From the NCBI GenBank assembly GCA_938003835.1, contig CALKXJ010000016.1, forward strand, positions 124,001 through 188,000: 64,000 nt of DNA, in the 5' to 3' direction. This document shows positions 45,471 to 56,300 of this stretch, in pieces. The stretch is from an uncultured Bryobacteraceae bacterium (GTDB lineage: Bacteria > Acidobacteriota > Terriglobia > Bryobacterales > Bryobacteraceae). Within the stretch, counting starts at the first letter, position 1, and every line of letters starts with the position of its first letter. The position numbers and the translations under genes are program-made. A model generated the notes under the pieces. It was not told the origin of the DNA. It saw nothing but the letters and a program-made list of their open reading frames with translations, and ran no database searches.

Positions 45471-46538
45471 TCATGCCGCGCGCGCCGCCTCCTCCGCAAT
45501 GAGGTCGCCGAGCTCGGAGGTCGAAAGCCGCCCTCCCAGGTCCGGCGTGCGGTGAGCGGGGTCGCGGAAGCAGCGCTCGACGGAATCGTAGATGATGCGC
45601 GCCCCGCGCACCGTCTCCGGCTGCGCCAGCCATTCGAGCATCATGGCGACCGAAAGCAGCATCGCCGTGGGGTTTGCCTTGCCTTGCCCGGCGATGTCGG
45701 GGGCCGAACCGTGCGCCGGTTGAAAGACGGCGTGACGGTCGCCGATGTCGCCCGAAGGGGCCATCCCCATGCCGCCCACTAGCGCCGCCGCTAGGTCCGA
45801 GAGGATGTCGCCGAAGATGTTCTCGGTGACGATCACATCGAAACTGTGCGGTCGCTGAACCAGGTACAGGCTCGCGGCGTCGACGTAGATGCGTTCGGTT
45901 TCGACATCGGGGAACTCGCGCGCCACTTCATCGAAGACTTTGCGAAAGAAGGCCATCGACGGCAAGACGTTGGCCTTGTCCACCAGCGCCAGCCGGCGCC
46001 GGCGCGTTCTCGCCAGGCGGAAGGCGTAGCGAAAGAGCCGCTCGGAGGCCGCGCGGCTGATGCGCATCGTGTCGGTGACCTCGGCGGCGTCCGGCGCGAA
46101 GCTCCCTTTGCGTGACCAGAACAGGCCTTCGGTGCTCTCGCGCACGATGACAAAGTCGATCTGGCCCGCCTCGTATCTTTTGAGCGGCGTATCGTGGGCG
46201 TGGTAGAGCCGCACGGGACGGTGACCGGCGTACAGATCGAGCTGCTCGCGCAAGTCGAGCTGGGGTGCGATCTCAGTGCCCGAGGGCCATCGGACAGCGG
46301 GCAACCCCATCGCGCCGAGCAGGATCGCATCAAACTGGCGGAGGCGTTCGAGCGTGGCGGCAGGCAGCGGATCCCCGCTGCGCAGGTACTCGCCGGCGCC
46401 GACGGAGAACTCTTCGAGCTCGAAGCGTACCCCGTCGAGCCGCGGCTCGACCACGCGTAGCAGCTTGACGGCCTCCTTCATCACCTCCGGGCCGATCCCG
46501 TCGCCGGGCAGCAGGGCGATCCGAAACGTCTTGTCCAT
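45471..46538 (-). CDS. Isocitrate/isopropylmalate dehydrogenase-family enzyme
   Basis: This 355-residue beta-decarboxylating dehydrogenase opens [20 protein letters not shown]. Family core motifs include [31 protein letters not shown] and [19 protein letters not shown]. The NAD-binding [17 protein letters not shown] is near the end. The substrate-loop motif RESTEGLFW differs from classical 3-isopropylmalate dehydrogenase (which has R-x-L-T-G-G) and resembles tartrate/malate or isocitrate relatives, so the substrate is open. The ATG at 46538 has GGAGG eight bases upstream. No leuA, leuC or leuD gene is adjacent; the downstream gene is hypothetical. Confidence 0.82.
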   Translation of the reverse strand: MDKTFRIALLPGDGIGPEVMKEAVKLLRVVEPRLDGVRFELEEFSVGAGEYLRSGDPLPAATLERLRQFDAILLGAMGLPAVRWPSGTEIAPQLDLREQLDLYAGHRPVRLYHAHDTPLKRYEAGQIDFVIVRESTEGLFWSRKGSFAPDAAEVTDTMRISRAASERLFRYAFRLARTRRRRLALVDKANVLPSMAFFRKVFDEVAREFPDVETERIYVDAASLYLVQRPHSFDVIVTENIFGDILSDLAAALVGGMGMAPSGDIGDRHAVFQPAHGSAPDIAGQGKANPTAMLLSVAMMLEWLAQPETVRGARIIYDSVERCFRDPAHRTPDLGGRLSTSELGDLIAEEAARAA

Positions 46539-46570
46539 GTCGCGGGCCTCCATAATAGAATGGCAGGACA

Positions 46571-46840
46571 GTGAGTCCCCTCGAAATGGTCCGGGCCGAG
46601 TTGCTCCGCTATGAACACCCACTCGTGGAGTTCGCGGCCGAGGAGACCCACGCCGGTGTGGAGCTTGTGATCCGACTCAAGGATGGCCGTCCTGACGTAC
46701 ACGCCTGGCGGGGAGTGGTGCATCCGCGCGACATCGCTCACCCGCAATTCGCCTGGAGCTTCCAGCGCTTCCTCTACGACTGCCTGCACGACTACATGGT
46801 GGAGCTGTTCACCCGCACGCCTGAGATGCGCACGTCATGA
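46571..46840 (+). CDS. Small hypothetical protein coupled to the MidA-like gene
   Basis: This 89-residue protein begins MSPLEMVRAELLRYEHPLVE and ends FLYDCLHDYMVELF. It has acidic and aromatic residues but no motif I recognise. The likely GTG start is at 46571; an ATG at 46586 is also possible. Its TGA overlaps the ATG of the MidA-like methyltransferase gene (46837), so the two are translationally coupled. It is divergent from the dehydrogenase gene, 32 bases apart. Confidence 0.6.
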   Translation: MSPLEMVRAELLRYEHPLVEFAAEETHAGVELVIRLKDGRPDVHAWRGVVHPRDIAHPQFAWSFQRFLYDCLHDYMVELFTRTPEMRTS

Positions 46841-47802
46841 CCAGAGCCGGCGCGCTGCTCGCCGCCGAGATCGAGCGCAGCGGTCCGATCCCCTTTCGCC
46901 GTTTCATGGAAGTGGCCCTCTACCATCCCGCATGCGGCTACTACGCCCGTGGCCGCGACGTCTTCGGCAAGCACGGCGACTACTACACCGCCGAGCAGAT
47001 CCAGCCTGTCTACGGCATCCTGATCGACTCGCTGGCGGAGATGCTCGCCGAGGACTCCGGCCTGGGGGACCGCTTTCAGGTGGTCGAACTGGGCGCCGGG
47101 CGGGCCGAGATGGCGCCCTACCTGGCGCGGTGGCATTACTTGCCCGTCGAGGTGGGCGATGCAATGCCCGGCGCAATTCGCGGCCTCATTTTCGCCAACG
47201 AGTTCTTCGACGCGCTTCCGGTGGACGTCGCGGTGAGGCGCGGCACGCGGTTTCACCAGGTGCAGGTGGGACTGCATGCCGGAGGCTTCGTGTGGGTGGA
47301 AGGACCGCCGGTGCCGCCCGAGCAGGATGAGTACTTGCGCCGGTATGCCGGCGCCGCTGAGGAGGGCGCTCGTGTGGAGGTTGCCCTGGAGGCGCTTCGC
47401 TGGGTAGAGCGGATCGCCCGGTCGCTGGCCGAGGGCTGGCTGCTGGTGGTCGACTACGGCTATACGGCCCGGGAGCTGGTTCGCTTTCCCGAGGGCACGC
47501 TGATGAGCTACCGCCGCCACCGCGCGTACGAGGATGTCCTGGCCGAACCGGGCGAGCGCGACATCACCGCCCATGTTCCGTTCTCCGCCCTCGAGGACCA
47601 CGCGCGCCGGTTCGGGTTGGAACCGTTGCGCCTGGAGTCGCTGGCGAGTCTGGTGTTGCGCATCGGTGAGCGGGACCGGTTCGCCCGCGTGCTCGAAGCG
47701 CCCACGGAAGCCGAGGCCCTCCGGCGGCGCTTCGAGCTCAAGTCACTGCTGTTCGGCATGGGTGAAAGCTTCCGCACGCTCTTGGCCGAGAAGCGAGGCT
47801 GA
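46837..47802 (+). CDS. MidA/NDUFAF7-family SAM-dependent methyltransferase
   Basis: This 321-residue protein has the NDUFAF7/MidA hallmarks. The N-terminal ALYHPACGYYARGRDVFGKH and GDYYTAEQIQPVYG come first, then motif I FQVVELGAGRAEM, the FANEFFDALPVDV segment and VVDYGYTARELVRFPEGTL. In eukaryotes the family methylates an arginine of complex I subunit NDUFS2; bacterial substrates are unproven. The middle is shorter than in typical 370-400 residue members. An orphan nuoM lies about 39 kb away in the window, a link too distant to mean anything by itself. ATG overlaps the preceding stop. Confidence 0.85.
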   Translation: MTRAGALLAAEIERSGPIPFRRFMEVALYHPACGYYARGRDVFGKHGDYYTAEQIQPVYGILIDSLAEMLAEDSGLGDRFQVVELGAGRAEMAPYLARWHYLPVEVGDAMPGAIRGLIFANEFFDALPVDVAVRRGTRFHQVQVGLHAGGFVWVEGPPVPPEQDEYLRRYAGAAEEGARVEVALEALRWVERIARSLAEGWLLVVDYGYTARELVRFPEGTLMSYRRHRAYEDVLAEPGERDITAHVPFSALEDHARRFGLEPLRLESLASLVLRIGERDRFARVLEAPTEAEALRRRFELKSLLFGMGESFRTLLAEKRG

Positions 47803-47810
47803 GAGGATAC

Positions 47811-47838
47811 AAAAAAACGGCCCCGAAACCGGGGCCGT
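47811..47838 (-). terminator. Intrinsic terminator of the Lys/Ala-rich small gene
   Basis: Read on the minus strand, ACGGCCCCG and CGGGGCCGT form a perfect 9-base GC-rich stem (47817-47838) with a 4-base loop. It is followed at once by seven Ts (47817-47811). It lies 47 bases after the TAG of the 25-residue gene. On the plus strand no T-tract follows, so it mainly serves the minus-strand gene. Confidence 0.85.
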
Positions 47839-47884
47839 CTTCCATTGCCCATACCGGCGGCGAAGGCCGGTGGTGTCCGCGCTG

Positions 47885-47962
47885 CTACTTCTTCTTGGCA
47901 GTCTTCTTGGCGGTCGCCTTCTTGGCCGTCTTCTTCGCCGCTTTCTTGGTTGCGTACTTCAT
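47885..47962 (-). CDS. 25-residue Lys/Ala-rich histone H1-like small protein
   Basis: Reading from ATG at 47962 gives MKYATKKAAKKTAKKATAKK and then five more residues ending in three lysines, with TAG at 47885. It is almost wholly Lys, Ala and Thr in the AKK repeat pattern of bacterial histone H1-like or AlgP-like tails. It would bind nucleic acids or another anionic polymer (inference). An AGGGAGA ribosome site lies 8 bases upstream. It has a near-consensus promoter, a 5' hairpin and its own terminator, and so it is likely strongly expressed despite being only 25 residues long. Confidence 0.7.
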   Translation of the reverse strand: MKYATKKAAKKTAKKATAKKTAKKK

Positions 47963-47990
47963 CGACTGATTCTCCCTAGACATCAAAATT

Positions 47991-48006
47991 GCGATCCGAA
48001 GATCGC
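47991..48006 (-). repeat. 5'-leader hairpin of the Lys/Ala-rich gene
   Basis: GCGATC (47991-47996) and GATCGC (48001-48006) form a perfect 6-base stem with a 4-base loop between the promoter and the ribosome site of the 25-residue gene. A protective or regulatory role is possible. No ligand-binding motif is visible. Confidence 0.4.
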
Positions 48007-48017
48007 GGTGTGATTCA

Positions 48018-48046
48018 TATATAAGGTTGTTTGCGAAGAAAGTCAA
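48018..48046 (-). promoter_or_regulatory. Sigma-70-type promoter of the Lys/Ala-rich gene
   Basis: On the minus strand, TTGACT (48046-48041) and TATATA (48023-48018) are separated by exactly 17 bases, in a locally AT-rich stretch within GC-rich DNA. Transcription would start near 48011 and run through the hairpin to the ATG at 47962. Confidence 0.75.
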
Positions 48047-48117
48047 GAGAAAAATGCAGCGAGGAGCGCCGGGAAGGGCAAATTTCCGGGGGGCGGAGGG
48101 GCGGGAACGTTTCCGGG

Positions 48118-48123
48118 TAGAAT
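48118..48123 (+). promoter_or_regulatory. -10-like box just before the rlpA-like start codon
   Basis: TAGAAT ends 7 bases before the GTG at 48131, so transcription would start at or next to the start codon. No ribosome site or -35 element is visible. This suggests a leaderless mRNA. Confidence 0.45.
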
Positions 48124-48130
48124 TGTTCTA

Positions 48131-48820
<690 letters not shown>

Positions 48821-48898
48821 AGACCCGCGATTTTCTCTTCCTTCAGCGCACTATCCTTATGCCGGCCCGGGAGCGTCCGGCGACGAGGAGAGTTCCGT

Positions 48899-49900
<1,002 letters not shown>

Positions 49901-49935
49901 GCCCACAGCCGGCGAGCGCGCCCGGAGGAATTCGC

Positions 49936-49941
49936 TATACT
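49936..49941 (+). promoter_or_regulatory. -10-like box of the zinc-ribbon gene
   Basis: TATACT lies 22 bases before the ATG at 49963 in an otherwise GC-rich stretch. No convincing -35 is seen at the usual distance. Low-confidence visual match. Confidence 0.3.
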
Positions 49942-49962
49942 GCTCAAACAAGGGCTGCCTCC

Positions 49963-50148
49963 ATGCGCCCCCTCCGCCTCGGCGACGACATTGACGACTA
50001 CTGCGCCAAGTGCAAGCGCATCACCAATCACTCGATCGTCTCCTTCCTCGAGCATGAGCCGGCCAAGGTCCGCTGCCGCACCTGCTACAGCGAACATGCC
50101 TACCTGCACGAGACGCGGCCGCCGACCAAGAAGGTCCGCCGCAAATAG
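49963..50148 (+). CDS. Small zinc-ribbon protein
   Basis: This 61-residue protein reads MRPLRLGDDIDDYCAKCKRI near the start. A second CRTC follows about 20 residues later, giving a CxxC...CxxC zinc ribbon, and the C-terminus is basic (TKKVRRK). The family is small and seen in acidobacterial genomes next to housekeeping genes; nucleic-acid binding is likely but inferred. The ATG at 49963 is preferred over an upstream one because the upstream extension lacks any pattern and overlaps the activator's stop. Confidence 0.7.
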   Translation: MRPLRLGDDIDDYCAKCKRITNHSIVSFLEHEPAKVRCRTCYSEHAYLHETRPPTKKVRRK

Positions 50149-50178
50149 AACTCCGCCGGCCCCGACGGCCTCCGAGCG

Positions 50179-51540
50179 ATGACCGGTTCGAGCCGAGCGG
50201 CACGGGATCTGGCGGTGCGAATCAGCGCGCGGCTCCGCGAGGCCGGCTACCGCGCCTATCTGGTCGGCGGCTGTGTCCGGGATCTGCTGCTCGGCAGGGA
50301 GCCGAAGGACTACGACGTCGCCACGGACGCCCGGCCGGAGCGGCTGCTGGAACTCTTTCCCGGCGCCGAGCAGGTGGGGGCGCACTTCGGCGTCATTCGG
50401 GTGCGGGAGGACGCGGCGGAGGTGGAAGTGGCCACCTTCCGCAGCGACCGCTTCTACCGCGACGGCCGGCATCCGGAACGCGTCGACTTCGAAACCGACC
50501 CCCGGCAGGATGTGCTCCGCCGCGATTTCACCATCAATGCGCTGCTGCTCGAGCCGGAAAGCAACCAGGTGCTCGACTTCGTCGGCGGCCGCGACGATCT
50601 CGATCGGCGCCTCATCCGCTCGGTCGGCGATCCTGAGCAGCGCTTTGCGGAAGATCACCTGCGCATGCTGCGGGCCGTCCGGTTCGCCGCGCGCCTCGAG
50701 TTCGACATCGAGCGGGACACCTTCGAGGCGATCCGTCGCTTGGCGCCGCTCATCCGGCGCGTCTCGGCCGAACGCATTCGCGATGAGATCCTCCGCATCC
50801 TGACCGAGGGCGGCGCCCGCTACGGCTTCGAGCTGCTCGATCGAAGCGGTCTGCTCGGCGAGATTCTGCCGGAAGTCGCCGCGATGAAGGGCGTCGAGCA
50901 GCCGCCCGAGTTCCACCCGGAGGGCGACGTCTGGACGCACACCCTGCTGATGCTCGAGGCGATGCGGGAGCCGACGCCCACGCTCGCTTTCGGCGTCCTG
51001 TTGCACGACGTCGGCAAGCCCGCGACCTACTCGCCTGCGGCGGCAGGCGACCGTATCCGCTTCAACGACCACGCCCAGGTCGGCGCCCGCATGGCGGCGG
51101 AGATTCTGGAGCGGTTGCGCTGCTCGAGGGAGATGATCCGCCAGGTGGCGGCGCTAGTAGCCAATCACCTGCGCTTCATCGAAGTCCGCCGGATGCGCGA
51201 GTCCACGCTCAAGCGCTTCCTCCGGCTGGAGCGCTTCGAAGAGCATCTGGAGCTCCACCGTCTGGATTGCCTGGCAAGCCACGGCGATCTGAGCCATTAC
51301 GAGTTCGTCAAGGAGAAGCTCGCGGCTTTGCCCGCGGAAACGCTCAGACCCCCCCGCCTCATCACCGGGCATGACCTGATCCGCGAGGGCTACCGCCCCG
51401 GACCGGCCTTCGCCCGGATGCTCGAGGAGGTGGAAACCGCCCAGCTCGAATCGCGGATCCAGACGCGCGAAGATGCCTTGACGCTGGTGCGTTCGCTCTT
51501 TGCCCCGCCGGACGGAAGCCTCAGGTCGGCCGGTACGTGA
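50179..51540 (+). CDS. cca: CCA tRNA nucleotidyltransferase with HD domain
   Basis: This 453-residue class II polymerase-fold enzyme has the nucleotidyltransferase head YLVGGCVRDLLLGREPKDYD, the RRDFTINALLLE core and the neck RMLRAVRFAARLEFD. An HD phosphohydrolase domain follows (GVLLHDVGKPATY; HRLDCLASHGDL). It adds or repairs the 3' CCA end of tRNAs. An HD domain is seen in many bacterial versions and may carry phosphatase activity. The gene starts 30 bases after the zinc-ribbon stop. Its last 20 bases overlap the convergent 45-residue membrane protein. Confidence 0.95.
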   Translation: MTGSSRAARDLAVRISARLREAGYRAYLVGGCVRDLLLGREPKDYDVATDARPERLLELFPGAEQVGAHFGVIRVREDAAEVEVATFRSDRFYRDGRHPERVDFETDPRQDVLRRDFTINALLLEPESNQVLDFVGGRDDLDRRLIRSVGDPEQRFAEDHLRMLRAVRFAARLEFDIERDTFEAIRRLAPLIRRVSAERIRDEILRILTEGGARYGFELLDRSGLLGEILPEVAAMKGVEQPPEFHPEGDVWTHTLLMLEAMREPTPTLAFGVLLHDVGKPATYSPAAAGDRIRFNDHAQVGARMAAEILERLRCSREMIRQVAALVANHLRFIEVRRMRESTLKRFLRLERFEEHLELHRLDCLASHGDLSHYEFVKEKLAALPAETLRPPRLITGHDLIREGYRPGPAFARMLEEVETAQLESRIQTREDALTLVRSLFAPPDGSLRSAGT

Positions 51541-51658
51541 AGACCATGTAGAGCACGAGGGCGATGATCAGGAAGATGGAGGCGGCGGCAACAAACTCCA
51601 GAGCGATCACCCGCTTTTCGTCCGGATCCCGCTGGTCGCGCTGACTCACTTCCAGCAC
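51521..51658 (-). CDS. 45-residue single-pass membrane protein
   Basis: From the GTG at 51658, with GGGAGGGAGAG just upstream, the frame gives a charged N-terminus (MLEVSQRDQRDPDEKRVIAL). One helix (FVAAASIFLIIALVLYMVF) is followed by TYRPT and TGA at 51521. Length is only 45 residues. The strong ribosome site and the charged-then-hydrophobic layout support a real small membrane protein, though it overlaps the 3' end of cca by 20 bases. A GTG three codons later is an alternative start. Function unknown. Confidence 0.55.
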   Translation of the reverse strand: MLEVSQRDQRDPDEKRVIALEFVAAASIFLIIALVLYMVFTYRPT

Positions 51659-51762
51659 CGAACTCTCCCTCCCTCTGGCTCCAACTTAAACCCGGTCTCC
51701 CCCGGTGTCAAGCGCCCCCGCGGCATCCCTGATATAACTCTTGTGGAGGTTCAGGTATCGAC

Positions 51763-53175
51763 GTGCATCCCGAGGAAGTCTATGCCCAGCGGCTGGAGCG
51801 CTACGTCACCGCCATGCGCAACGGCACGCCGGATCGTGTTCCCATCCGCCCCTTCGTCGCCGAATTCACCGCCAAGTACGCCGGCTACACCTGCCAGGAG
51901 GTCACGCACGACTACCAGAAGGCCTTCGACGCGGTGCTCAAGTGCTGCGCCGATTTCGACTGGGACGCCGTCGTCCCCAACATGGTCTATGTCTGGACCG
52001 GCCTGACCCAGGCGGCCGGCCTGCGCTACTACGGCGTGCCCGGCATCGACGTCGAGCCGGACAACTGTTTTCAGTACTGCGAGCCGCCGCCCGAGCGCGC
52101 CTTCATGCGGCGCGAGGAGTACGACGAGTTCATCGATGATCCGGTGCGGTTTCTGTACGAAGTTTGGCTGCCGCGGGTGTCCACCGAGCTTGCGGCGCGC
52201 GGCGAGCCGGTGACCTACCGGCACAACCTCGCGCTGGTGAAAAGCGCCATGGCCATGCTGGACTACTTTACGGCCTTCGGCCCGCAGATCGAGCGCCTGC
52301 GGCGCCAGACGGGCACGGTCTCGGCGATCGCCGGCATGCTGAAGGCGCCGCTCGACGTGCTGGCCGACAAGTTTCGCGGCTACATCGGCCTGGCCTTCGA
52401 TCTCAAGGAATGCCCGGAGAAGGTTCAGGCGGCCTGCCGCGCCCTGATGCCGCATCTGGCGCACATCGCCCTCTCCGGCCTCGACCCGGAGCACAAGCTG
52501 CCCATCCCCATCTGGATGCACCGCGGCTGCGTGCCGTTCATCTCGCATGAGGATTTCAACACCATCTATTGGCCGACGCTCAAGCCGATCGTCGAGGCGA
52601 TCTGGGCGCGGGGCAACCAGGTGCTCTTCTACGCCGAGGGGATCTGGGACGCTCACCTGGCGAGTTTTGCCGAACTGCCGGCCGGCAGCATCATCTTCCA
52701 TATCGACCGCGGGGATGTCGAGCGGGTCCACCAGGCTCTCGGTCACAAGTTCTGCCTGAGCGGCGGCATCCCGAACGCGCTGCTCGCCTACGGCACGCCG
52801 GACCAGGTGCGGCAGGCCTGCAAGCGGGTGATCGACATCGCCGGCGCCGACGGCGGCTACATCATGGACGCCGGCGCCATCATCCAGAACGACGCGCAGG
52901 TGGAGAACATCCGGGCGATGACGGAGTTCACGCGCGACTACGGCGTCTATGGCAGCGCCGCCGGCCGCAAGCGGCCCGTCGAGCCCCCTGCGGGCCCTCC
53001 GCCGCCTCTCGAGTTGCCTCAGGCGAAGATGCCGCCGGGCGTCTGCCTGCCCTGGGAGGTCAAGCGCGCCGAACTGGCGGCAGTGACCGGTGACGAGGAA
53101 CTGGCCCGGCGCGTCTGGGACCAGATCGAGGGCCTAGCCTACCTCTACATCTGGCACATGGTGTTGAGCTTTTAA
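51763..53175 (+). CDS. Uroporphyrinogen decarboxylase-family protein
   Basis: This 470-residue TIM-barrel protein belongs to the UroD superfamily (HemE and corrinoid methyltransferase relatives). DRVPIRPFVAEFTAKY is in the first strand region, FDWDAVVPNMVYVWTG in the second, HRGCVPFISHEDFNTIYWPT in the middle, and HKFCLSGGIPNALLAYGT near the C-terminus. A Pro-rich linker and about 60 extra residues follow (PPGVCLPWEVKRAEL). Typical HemE is about 340-360 residues, so this is more likely a methyltransferase-type or acidobacterial variant. The GTG start at 51763 has a GGAGG about 13 bases upstream, somewhat far. A TATAAC box lies near 51731. Confidence 0.8.
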   Translation: MHPEEVYAQRLERYVTAMRNGTPDRVPIRPFVAEFTAKYAGYTCQEVTHDYQKAFDAVLKCCADFDWDAVVPNMVYVWTGLTQAAGLRYYGVPGIDVEPDNCFQYCEPPPERAFMRREEYDEFIDDPVRFLYEVWLPRVSTELAARGEPVTYRHNLALVKSAMAMLDYFTAFGPQIERLRRQTGTVSAIAGMLKAPLDVLADKFRGYIGLAFDLKECPEKVQAACRALMPHLAHIALSGLDPEHKLPIPIWMHRGCVPFISHEDFNTIYWPTLKPIVEAIWARGNQVLFYAEGIWDAHLASFAELPAGSIIFHIDRGDVERVHQALGHKFCLSGGIPNALLAYGTPDQVRQACKRVIDIAGADGGYIMDAGAIIQNDAQVENIRAMTEFTRDYGVYGSAAGRKRPVEPPAGPPPPLELPQAKMPPGVCLPWEVKRAELAAVTGDEELARRVWDQIEGLAYLYIWHMVLSF

Positions 53176-53193
53176 GCTCCGGCAACGGCGCGC

Positions 53194-53222
53194 TTGAAAT
53201 CGGCTCCGATCCCTGGTACGAT
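53194..53222 (+). promoter_or_regulatory. Sigma-70-type promoter of the TonB-dependent receptor gene
   Basis: TTGAAA (53194-53199) and TACGAT (53217-53222) are separated by exactly 17 bases. The expected start of transcription is near 53229, which leaves an untranslated leader of about 87 bases before the ATG at 53316. This leader contains the hairpin at 53247-53277. Confidence 0.6.
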
Positions 53223-53246
53223 TCGAGCAGCCAAGCCCGTCTCATC

Positions 53247-53277
53247 GGCGGCATGACGTGGCAACGGGGATGCCGCC
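53247..53277 (+). promoter_or_regulatory. Leader hairpin of the TonB-dependent receptor mRNA
   Basis: GGCGGCAT at 53247-53254 pairs perfectly with ATGCCGCC at 53270-53277 around a 15-base loop. It sits between the predicted promoter and the ribosome site. It may set mRNA stability or allow control of translation. No known riboswitch core is recognised. Confidence 0.45.
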
Positions 53278-53315
53278 GCGGGCAGGTTAAGAAACAGGAT
53301 TGTGAGGTAAAACCT

Positions 53316-56300
53316 ATGAACCATTGGCGGAGCATGCTTCTCGGATTGCTCTGCGCGGGGTTTCTCGTGGGACAGACCGAGCGCGGCATCGTGACCGGGA
53401 CGGTCACCGACGCCTCCGGCGCCGTTGTGCCGGCGGCGCGCGTCACGGTGACGAATGTCGCGACCGGCGCCTCCTTCTCCACAGAGACCACCGCTACGGG
53501 CAACTTCACGGTTCCCTCGCTTCCGCCCGGAACCTACACCGTGCGGATCGAGGCCCAGGGATTCAAGGCGTACGAGCAGAGGGGCGTGGTTGTCGCCGCC
53601 GGCGGCACCGTGCCCATCACGGCGACGCTCGAGGTGGGCGCGGTCACTGAGTCGATTTCGGTGACCAGCACCCTGGCTCAGATTCAGACCGAGACGGCCA
53701 AGGTGACTACGCAGGTCTCCACCAAGATGGTGGATGAGCTGCCCCTGGTGGTGGGCGGAGCGATGCGCGGAGCCTTCGATTTGGCGATCATCGCCCCGGA
53801 GGCCTCCAAACCGGCCATCGACAGCGACAAAGCCTTCAACGTGGGCGGCGGCCAGGCAGGCGCCTACGGCGCCACGCTCGACGGCGTGTCGATCCTCACC
53901 GGGCGCTTCAACTCGGTGGAGTGGGCCAACGTCAACACGCCCTCGGTGGACGCCATTACCGAGTTTGCGGTCGAGACCAACGGTTTCAAGGCCGAATACG
54001 GCCGCGCCCAGGGCGGCCTGATCACGTTCGCTTCCAAGTCGGGCACCAATGAGCTGCACGGGACCGTGTATGAGTTCCTTCGCAACGACGCGCTCGATGC
54101 GCGGCGTTTCTTCGAGGCCCGCAAAGGCGTCTACAAGCAGCACGACTTCGGCTACAGCCTGGGCGGCCCGGTCTATCTGCCCAAGCTCTATGACGGGCGC
54201 AACCGCAGCTTCTTCTTCACCACGGGCGAATGGTTCCGCAATCGGGTGGGCGCCTCGAGCGGCCGATTCAGCGTACCTACGCCGGAGATGTATCAAGGAG
54301 ACTTTCGTAACTGGGTGGACGGGACCGGCAAGTTCGTGCCGGTTTACGATCCTGCCACCACGCGGCCGAACCCCGCCGGCGGCGGCTTCATCCGGGATCC
54401 GTTTCCGGGCAACATGATTCCGCAGGCGCGCTTCAGCCGGCTCGCGTCCAATTACATCAAGCTCGTGGGCAATCTGGCCTACCCCAACAACAACGCGGCC
54501 CCGGGAACCAGCGACTACGTGCGGAACAACTACATCAACAACACCGGCACGGCCCTCGACCCGTGGACGAAGTACTCCGTCAAGGGCGACCATAACTTTT
54601 CCGACCACACCAAGGTCAGCTTCCTGTACAACTACGGCCTGCACGAGCGCGTTCCGGGTCCGGACGGCTTCCCCGGACTGCCCGGCATCCTCAACACCAA
54701 TCGCATTGACCGCCAGCGCAGCGACGTCTATCGCGGCACTTTCACCAAGGTGATCAGCCCGACGCTGGTCTTCTACGCATATGGCGGAGTCAATTTCTGG
54801 AAGGAGCGCCATGACGCGCTGACGCTCGACGGCAACTGGTCGCAGAAAGGCATCTGCCTGGAGGGCGCCTGGGACTGCAACCGGAACCTGCTGATCGTCA
54901 CCTACTCCGACTACAGCACCTGGGTGGCCAATGCCTATGACGGCTCAGAGAACTTCGTCTTCAGCTACGGCAACGACCTGACCTGGATCCGCGGCCGGCA
55001 CACCATCAAGATGGGCTACCTCTGGGAGCGGATTCACTATAACGGCTTTGGCCAGCAGACCATCGGCGGCATGGTGGGAGCCAACCGGCTGAGCACGAGC
55101 GTGCCGGGCAACAACAACCTGAGCACGGGCGGCGGCAACAGCTTCGCCGCTTTTCTGCTGGGACACGCTTATTCCGGCGGCACGGAGAACGACCGGTTCG
55201 TCGGCCAGCAATGGCGCAGCCACGCCTGGTACATCCAGGATGACTGGAAGGTCACGCCGCGGCTGACGATGAACCTCGGCGTGCGCTACGAGTTCACCTT
55301 GCCTCCGCTCGAGCAGAAAGATAAATGGAGCGATTTCACGCCAACCAAGCCCAATCCGCGCGCCGACAATCTTCCGGGCGCGCTGCGCTTTGCCGGCTTC
55401 GGTCCGGGCCGGGAGAACTCGCGGACGCTGGTTCCAGGCTGGTGGGGCGGCATCGGGCCGCGGCTGGGCCTGGCCTATCAGCTCGATTCCAAGACGGTCA
55501 TGCGCGCCTCGGGCGGCATCAGCTACGGCGTGGCCAAGACGGTCACCGGCAGCACTCACTTCGAGGGCGCCGTGCTGATCTTCCGCCCGTCGAGCCTCGA
55601 TCTGGGCGTTACGCCGGCCTTTTTGATGGATCAGGGCCTTCCGCCCTATACCAAGCCCCCGGTGATCGATCCGAGTTTCTCCAACGGCAACAACACCGCC
55701 TACTGGGACAACGAGGCGGTGCGGCTGCCCACCAACTACCAGTGGACCTTCTCGCTGCAACGGCAACTGTCGAGCTCGGTCGTCGTCGAGGCGGCCTACA
55801 ACGCCACCATGGGGGCGCACCTGGTGGCCGGTCTCAAGCGGATGAACCAGCTTCCCTTCAGCCTCTTTGAGAAATACGGGCGGGCCCTGCTGACCAGCAA
55901 CGTCGACTCTGCGGCAGCGAAGGCAGCGGGCATCACGCGCCCGTATCGGAACATCGACTGCGACTTCAGCCGCACCTGCGCTCCGGTTAGCGTTGCCCAA
56001 GCTCTGCGGCCCTTCCCGCAGTACCTCAACATCGACACCGCCTCGGGCCACGGCGACAAGAGCGGCCATTCGACCTATCACGCCCTAGTGCTGAAGATCG
56101 AGAAGGCCTACTCGGCGGGTCTGACGCTTCAGGGCTCCTATGTGCTGTCCAAGCTGATCACCGACGCCGACTCCTATGACGCCGACAACAGCGCACTCGA
56201 CCACTACAACCGCCGCCTGGAGAAATCGATCGGCCAATACGACCAGACCCACAACCTGAAATTTGCCTATATTTACGAGCTGCCGATCGGCAAGGGCAGG

